From Desulfonema limicola (GTDB lineage: Bacteria; Desulfobacterota; Desulfobacteria; Desulfobacterales; DYRC01): a DNA stretch of 10,133 bases. The notes below the pieces were generated by a model. It searched no databases, was not told the origin of the DNA, and saw only the letters and a program-made list of their open reading frames with translations. The stretch spans positions 1 through 10,133 of the forward strand of contig DYRC01000136.1 in NCBI GenBank assembly GCA_020718925.1, in the 5' to 3' direction. The position numbers were made by a program, and so were the translations under genes. Of the stretch, positions 7,416 through 10,133 are shown one piece after another (position 1 is the stretch's first letter; each line of letters opens with the position of its first letter).

Positions 7416-7974
7416 CGCCAATCCTTTCGTCAAGAGAAACAGCTATATCCAAAGCTCTTGCCATTGCTTTGAAAACAGATTCGATGACATGATGCTCATT
7501 TTCGCCGTAAAATACATTGATGTGAAGATTCATGCCCGCACGGTTGGCAAACGCTCTGAAAAATTCTTTTGCCAGATAAATGCTGAACGCGCCGCCGGCA
7601 TCCGGCGTGGCAGGGACATGATAGACCAGAAACGGACGATTGGACAGATCAACGGTTACGGCTGTCAGCGTTTCATCCATCGGAATCACCGCATGACCGT
7701 AGCGTCTGATTCCTTTTCTATCGCCTAATGCTTTTGAAAACGCATCGCCTAAAACAATTCCCACATCTTCGACTGTGTGATGAAAATCTACCGCCAGATC
7801 GCCGTTGGCATGAACCGTCAGATCAAAGAGTCCGTGCGCGGCAAACAGCGTGAGCATGTGATCAAAAAAGGGAATGCCTGTTGCAATATCCGGCTTTCCT
7901 TTTCCGTCCAGATTCAGGGTGACGGAGATTTGCGTTTCAGACGTGCGGCGGTCAACCGCGGCATTTCGTGTCAT
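7387..7974 (-). CDS. hisB: imidazoleglycerol-phosphate dehydratase HisB
   Basis: Sixth step of histidine biosynthesis: dehydration of imidazoleglycerol phosphate to imidazoleacetol phosphate, by a Mn-dependent 24-meric enzyme. The 195-residue product is the monofunctional form, lacking the N-terminal phosphatase domain of the E. coli fusion. Metal-binding and catalytic motifs are all present: FFDHM (36-40), DFHHTVEDVG (63-72), MDE (99-101), GENEHHVIES (157-166) and the closing STKGVL. ATG 7974 is chosen because AAGGA lies about 8 nt upstream and the protein then starts MTRNAAVDRRTSET like the family. Reading the frame further upstream would run through a tRNA gene. The start lies 25 nt after the tRNA-Ala gene with no visible terminator between them. 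The 3' end overlaps the lipoprotein gene by 29 nt. Confidence 0.97.
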   Translation of the reverse strand: MTRNAAVDRRTSETQISVTLNLDGKGKPDIATGIPFFDHMLTLFAAHGLFDLTVHANGDLAVDFHHTVEDVGIVLGDAFSKALGDRKGIRRYGHAVIPMDETLTAVTVDLSNRPFLVYHVPATPDAGGAFSIYLAKEFFRAFANRAGMNLHINVFYGENEHHVIESVFKAMARALDIAVSLDERIGDVPSTKGVL

Positions 7975-7999
7975 GGTGCGTTCCTTAAAACAGCAAAAA

Positions 8000-8075
8000 T
8001 GGTGGAGCCAGCCGGGATCGAACCGGCGGCCTGTTGATTGCGAACCAACCGCTCTCCCAGCTGAGCTATGGCCCC
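8000..8075 (-). tRNA. tRNA-Ala (anticodon CGC), copy 2
   Basis: A full 76-nt cloverleaf with encoded CCA: 7-bp acceptor stem, D stem GCTC/GAGC, anticodon stem GTTGG/TCAAC with loop TTCGCAA, and T arm GCCGG-TTCGATC-CCGGC. The anticodon CGC reads GCG. The acceptor carries the G3:U70 wobble pair, the main alanine identity element, and the discriminator is A73. Identical to the copy at 8164-8239. It is transcribed second and lies 25 nt before hisB. Confidence 0.97.
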
Positions 8076-8163
8076 ACAAAACTTTTCCTGCATAATCGAA
8101 TGAATGAAGATATGTCTTTGTTTGTCGGCTGACCATTGAGAAGGGCTTTTTTTTGAATCATAG

Positions 8164-8239
8164 TGGTGGAGCCAGCCGGGATCGAACCGGCGGCCTGTTG
8201 ATTGCGAACCAACCGCTCTCCCAGCTGAGCTATGGCCCC
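8164..8239 (-). tRNA. tRNA-Ala (anticodon CGC), copy 1
   Basis: Same 76 nt as the copy at 8000-8075, with the G3:U70 pair, CGC anticodon and encoded CCA. It is the promoter-proximal copy. The 88-nt spacer between the two (8076-8163) shows no gene, no clear terminator and no extended similarity outside the tRNA. The duplication therefore covers little more than the gene itself. Confidence 0.97.
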
Positions 8240-8257
8240 ACACAAGATTATCTCTCC

Positions 8258-8286
8258 CTTTTAGCACATCTTTTAACTCCGGTCAA
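8258..8286 (-). promoter_or_regulatory. sigma-70 promoter for the tRNA/his/dnaG/rpoD block
   Basis: On the minus strand TTGACC (8286-8281; 5 of 6 to the -35 consensus) is separated by exactly 17 nt from TAAAAG (8263-8258; 4 of 6 to the -10 consensus). The predicted start is near 8251, about 12 nt before the mature tRNA 5' end. It is the only strong promoter seen upstream of the leftward genes. The -35 lies inside one of two CCGGTCAA repeats. Confidence 0.6.
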
Positions 8287-8324
8287 TGCAAAAAATACTT
8301 GTATTATTTTTTGAAACCGGTCAA
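8279..8324. repeat. CCGGTCAA direct repeat in divergent promoter region
   Basis: CCGGTCAA occurs at 8279-8286 and again at 8317-8324, 38 bp apart, between the divergent tRNA and YcaO-TPR genes. The first copy contains the -35 hexamer of the tRNA promoter. The second has only a poor -10 at a short spacing (TACAAG, 15 nt). The pair could be a regulator site or a decayed tandem promoter. The surrounding 8287-8350 is very A/T-rich and probably holds the promoter for the plus-strand gene, but no convincing -35/-10 pair could be fixed. Confidence 0.4.
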
Positions 8325-8361
8325 AATATATTTTTTTCTATTTTGCGCCCGGAGGAACATG

Positions 8362-10080
8362 ATGACCAGCCGTATTATTTTAAAAGACGCATTTAAAACA
8401 TTCACCCTTGATCAGGATAAGATATTACCGCCTGAGCAAACCGTCAAGCAGTTTAAAGAAAAATTGAATCAGATTCGTTTGAGTATTCTTGAAAATACAG
8501 TAAGAATTGATAATGGAAGGCTGAATATTCCGGTATATTTCAGCGTGTGCGGAAAAGACGCTCTGTCTGTGATCGGCACGAAAAAGCAGATGGGCAAAGG
8601 CGCGACACCTCAGCAGGCTGAAGCCAGCGCGGTCATGGAGTTGGCAGAGCGATTCAGCTTTTTTTCTTTCAGCCAAAATCCTGCCAATTTTATCACAGAA
8701 CGCTACTGCCATCTTCAGGAAAAGGGCATGTCGTTTGATATGATTGCCCGCTCTGTTCACGATGAATCTGATGAGAGCCGGAAAATATTTGAAAATCTGC
8801 CCCTGAAATGGACACGGGGATATAATCTCACCCGTGATGAAGAAGTGCTGATTCCCTTTGACTGGTTTTTTGCCATCAATGAATATAACGGACCATCTGC
8901 CGGAAATTGCGTTGAAGAAGCATTGAGTCAGGGAATTTGTGAGATTGTCGAGCGTCATGTGTCTTCACTCATCAGCCAGCAAAGGCTTGACATTCCGGCA
9001 ATTCTGCCTGATTCCGCAACTGATCCGGCAGTCAAAGACATGCTTGCCAAATATGAAAAAGCGGGAATAAATCTGTATATTTCCGATTTTTCATTGGATA
9101 CCGGCATTCCGACAGTGGGCGTTCTTGCTTACGATCCATCCACTTTCCCGCAAAAAAGCGAAATTGTCTGGACAGCCGGAACAACGCCCGATCCGGAAAA
9201 AGCATTAAGCCGGGCATTGACCGAAGTGGCGCAATTAGCAGGAGATTTCAATTCCGGCTCAAATTATATGGCAAGCGGTCTTCCGAAATTTACCCGCATT
9301 GAAGATGCAAAATTTATTATGAATCCGACTAAACATACCGAAATCGGCTCCCTTCCGAATCTTTCAGACAACAATATCCGTATTGAAGTGCAAAATATGG
9401 TGTCCGCGCTGGCAAAAAAAGGCATGGAGATTTTTGTTATCAATACCACGCACCCGATGCTTGGGATTCCTGCGTTTTATGTCATTATTCCGGGGGCGCA
9501 TTTTCGGGAGAGAGCCATCGGAACCAGCGTAGGCATGTTTTCTGCCAAACTGATTGCCCAGAATAACGACCCGCTTACGGCAATTTCCGAATTGAAAAAT
9601 ATGGAAGCGATTCTGCCCGGAAAATACTATCTTAAATTTTATCTCGGAACTGCCCATCTTTCCTTAAACGATCCTGAAACTGCCCTGAAATATTACCGTC
9701 AGGCGATTGAACTCAATCCCACAGCGCAGGACAGCGCAAGCATTTATGCGTATATGGGAATCTGTCTGAAAGATATGGAACGCTATCAGGAGGCATTGGA
9801 CGCGCTTCAACAGGGTGAAACGCTGGATTCGGAAAGAACGGATATTTATAATCTGATGGGATTTTGCTATTTCAAGCTCAAACAACACGAAAAAGCGATT
9901 GAATGCTTTAAGAATGTAATCAGACTCGATCCGAGTTCTGCCATTGATTATGCGAATATTGCTTCAAATTACAGAGATATGGGCAACACAGAACAAGCTA
10001 TCGCGTTTTATGAGATGGCATTGTCTTTGGATGCTTCTATTGAGTTTGCACGGGTGAGTTTGGAAAAGCTCAGAAGATAA
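8362..10080 (+). CDS. YcaO-domain protein with C-terminal TPR repeats
   Basis: YcaO enzymes use ATP to activate a backbone amide, forming azolines, thioamides or amidines. E. coli YcaO is an accessory factor for RimO-dependent S12 methylthiolation. This 572-residue cytoplasmic protein has a YcaO domain (about 60-380) with the Glu-rich ATP/Mg-binding segments: GKGATPQQAEASAVMELAER (78-97), AGNCVEEALSQGICEIVERH (180-199) and DPEKALSRALTEVAQ (277-291). About four TPR units follow (about 420-572; e.g. PETALKYYRQAIELNP, QEALDALQQGETLD, EKAIECFKNVIRLDP, EQAIAFYEMALSLD), likely for protein binding. The Pro-rich C-terminal tail of azoline-forming (TOMM) YcaOs is absent. ATG 8362 is preferred because GGAGG (8351-8355) is 6 nt away; the adjacent ATG 8359 is only 3 nt away, and an in-frame TTG at 8299 lacks a site. 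No precursor peptide, TfuA, RimO or dehydrogenase is visible nearby, so the substrate is unknown. Confidence 0.92.
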   Translation: MTSRIILKDAFKTFTLDQDKILPPEQTVKQFKEKLNQIRLSILENTVRIDNGRLNIPVYFSVCGKDALSVIGTKKQMGKGATPQQAEASAVMELAERFSFFSFSQNPANFITERYCHLQEKGMSFDMIARSVHDESDESRKIFENLPLKWTRGYNLTRDEEVLIPFDWFFAINEYNGPSAGNCVEEALSQGICEIVERHVSSLISQQRLDIPAILPDSATDPAVKDMLAKYEKAGINLYISDFSLDTGIPTVGVLAYDPSTFPQKSEIVWTAGTTPDPEKALSRALTEVAQLAGDFNSGSNYMASGLPKFTRIEDAKFIMNPTKHTEIGSLPNLSDNNIRIEVQNMVSALAKKGMEIFVINTTHPMLGIPAFYVIIPGAHFRERAIGTSVGMFSAKLIAQNNDPLTAISELKNMEAILPGKYYLKFYLGTAHLSLNDPETALKYYRQAIELNPTAQDSASIYAYMGICLKDMERYQEALDALQQGETLDSERTDIYNLMGFCYFKLKQHEKAIECFKNVIRLDPSSAIDYANIASNYRDMGNTEQAIAFYEMALSLDASIEFARVSLEKLRR

Positions 10081-10086
10081 GGATTT

Positions 10087-10118
10087 GAACCCCTCCCCGG
10101 ATAATCAGAGAAGGGGAA
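10087..10118. terminator. possible hairpin after the YcaO-TPR gene
   Basis: CCCCT (about 10090-10094) can pair with AGGGG (10112-10116), but the inner stem is poorly matched and no T-run follows. Part of it overlaps the ribosome-binding site of a possible next gene. It may be only a C-rich intergenic element, similar in character to the one after nudC. Confidence 0.2.
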
Positions 10119-10122
10119 AATA

Positions 10123-10133
10123 ATGCAAAGTGC
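10123..10133 (+). CDS. possible start of a further gene, cut by window end
   Basis: ATG at 10123 (Met-Gln-Ser...) follows a purine-rich AAGGGG (10111-10116) 6 nt upstream, 42 bp after the YcaO-TPR stop. Only three complete codons are visible, so the product cannot be judged and the start could be chance. Confidence 0.22.

Noticed and set aside
7416..7433. A TTG start at 7433 for the lipoprotein gene.
   Set aside because: ATG 7415 has a better-placed AAAGGA and gives a normal short signal-peptide n-region.
7777..8095. Plus-strand open frames ending in peptides such as MVEPAGIEPAAC or SQPGSNRRPVDCEPTALP.
   Set aside because: These are the well-known spurious peptides produced by reading the antisense of tRNA genes; the rest is antisense to hisB.
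7975..8136. An in-frame upstream extension of hisB by 54 residues.
   Set aside because: It reads through the tRNA-Ala gene. HisB family N-termini and a ribosome-binding site both point to ATG 7974.
8076..8163. The spacer between the two tRNA genes as a possible small RNA or terminator.
   Set aside because: No convincing hairpin plus T-run and no promoter on the minus strand; the only homopolymer run is not preceded by a stem.
7971..8267. A minus-strand open frame spanning both tRNA genes.
   Set aside because: The peptide is two translated tRNA sequences (GSQSTGRRFDPG twice), with no protein-like character.
8299..8361. A TTG start at 8299 adding 21 hydrophobic/aromatic residues to the YcaO-TPR protein.
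   Set aside because: No ribosome-binding site precedes it, the stretch is A/T-rich promoter-type DNA, and a strong GGAGG lies just before ATG 8362.

Overview
This 10.1 kb window looks like chromosomal housekeeping DNA from a Gram-negative bacterium of moderate GC content. The best guess is a deltaproteobacterial (Desulfobacterota-like) lineage. The Gram-negative assignment rests on a TonB-dependent outer-membrane receptor and a lipobox-bearing lipoprotein. The lineage guess rests on the overall look of RpoD and DnaG and on the YcaO-TPR protein; it is inference, with no single diagnostic marker. There are no insertion sequences, phage genes or CRISPR arrays.

Layout. Positions 1-2429 (+) hold a short TonB-dependent receptor followed by nudC (NAD+/NADH diphosphatase). 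An 83-bp convergent gap with weak hairpins separates them from a long leftward block, 8239 down to 2513 (-). In transcription order this block is two identical tRNA-Ala(CGC) genes, hisB, a small lipoprotein gene, hisA, dnaG and rpoD. From hisB onward every gene overlaps the next (29, 4, 17 and 47 nt), and only 25 nt separate the second tRNA from hisB. The block therefore reads as one mixed operon driven at least partly by a good sigma-70-type promoter at 8258-8286. Diverging from it, 8362-10080 (+) encodes a YcaO-domain protein with a C-terminal TPR array. A possible next gene start lies at 10123.

How the genes fit together. hisB and hisA are two steps of histidine biosynthesis. dnaG and rpoD are the primase and primary sigma factor of the classical macromolecular-synthesis operon, but rpsU, their usual partner, is not in this window. 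The lipoprotein gene occupies the slot between hisB and hisA where hisH is often found. The YcaO-TPR protein has no recognisable precursor peptide, dehydrogenase or TfuA partner within view, so its substrate is open.

Most notable points: (1) a lipoprotein embedded with overlaps inside a his/dnaG/rpoD operon that starts with tRNA genes; (2) a heptanucleotide tandem repeat forming inverted arms inside the dnaG interdomain linker; (3) an orphan YcaO-TPR fusion; (4) a TonB-dependent receptor with a barrel that looks too short, probably missing strands just after the plug. No clearly new multi-gene system is evident.
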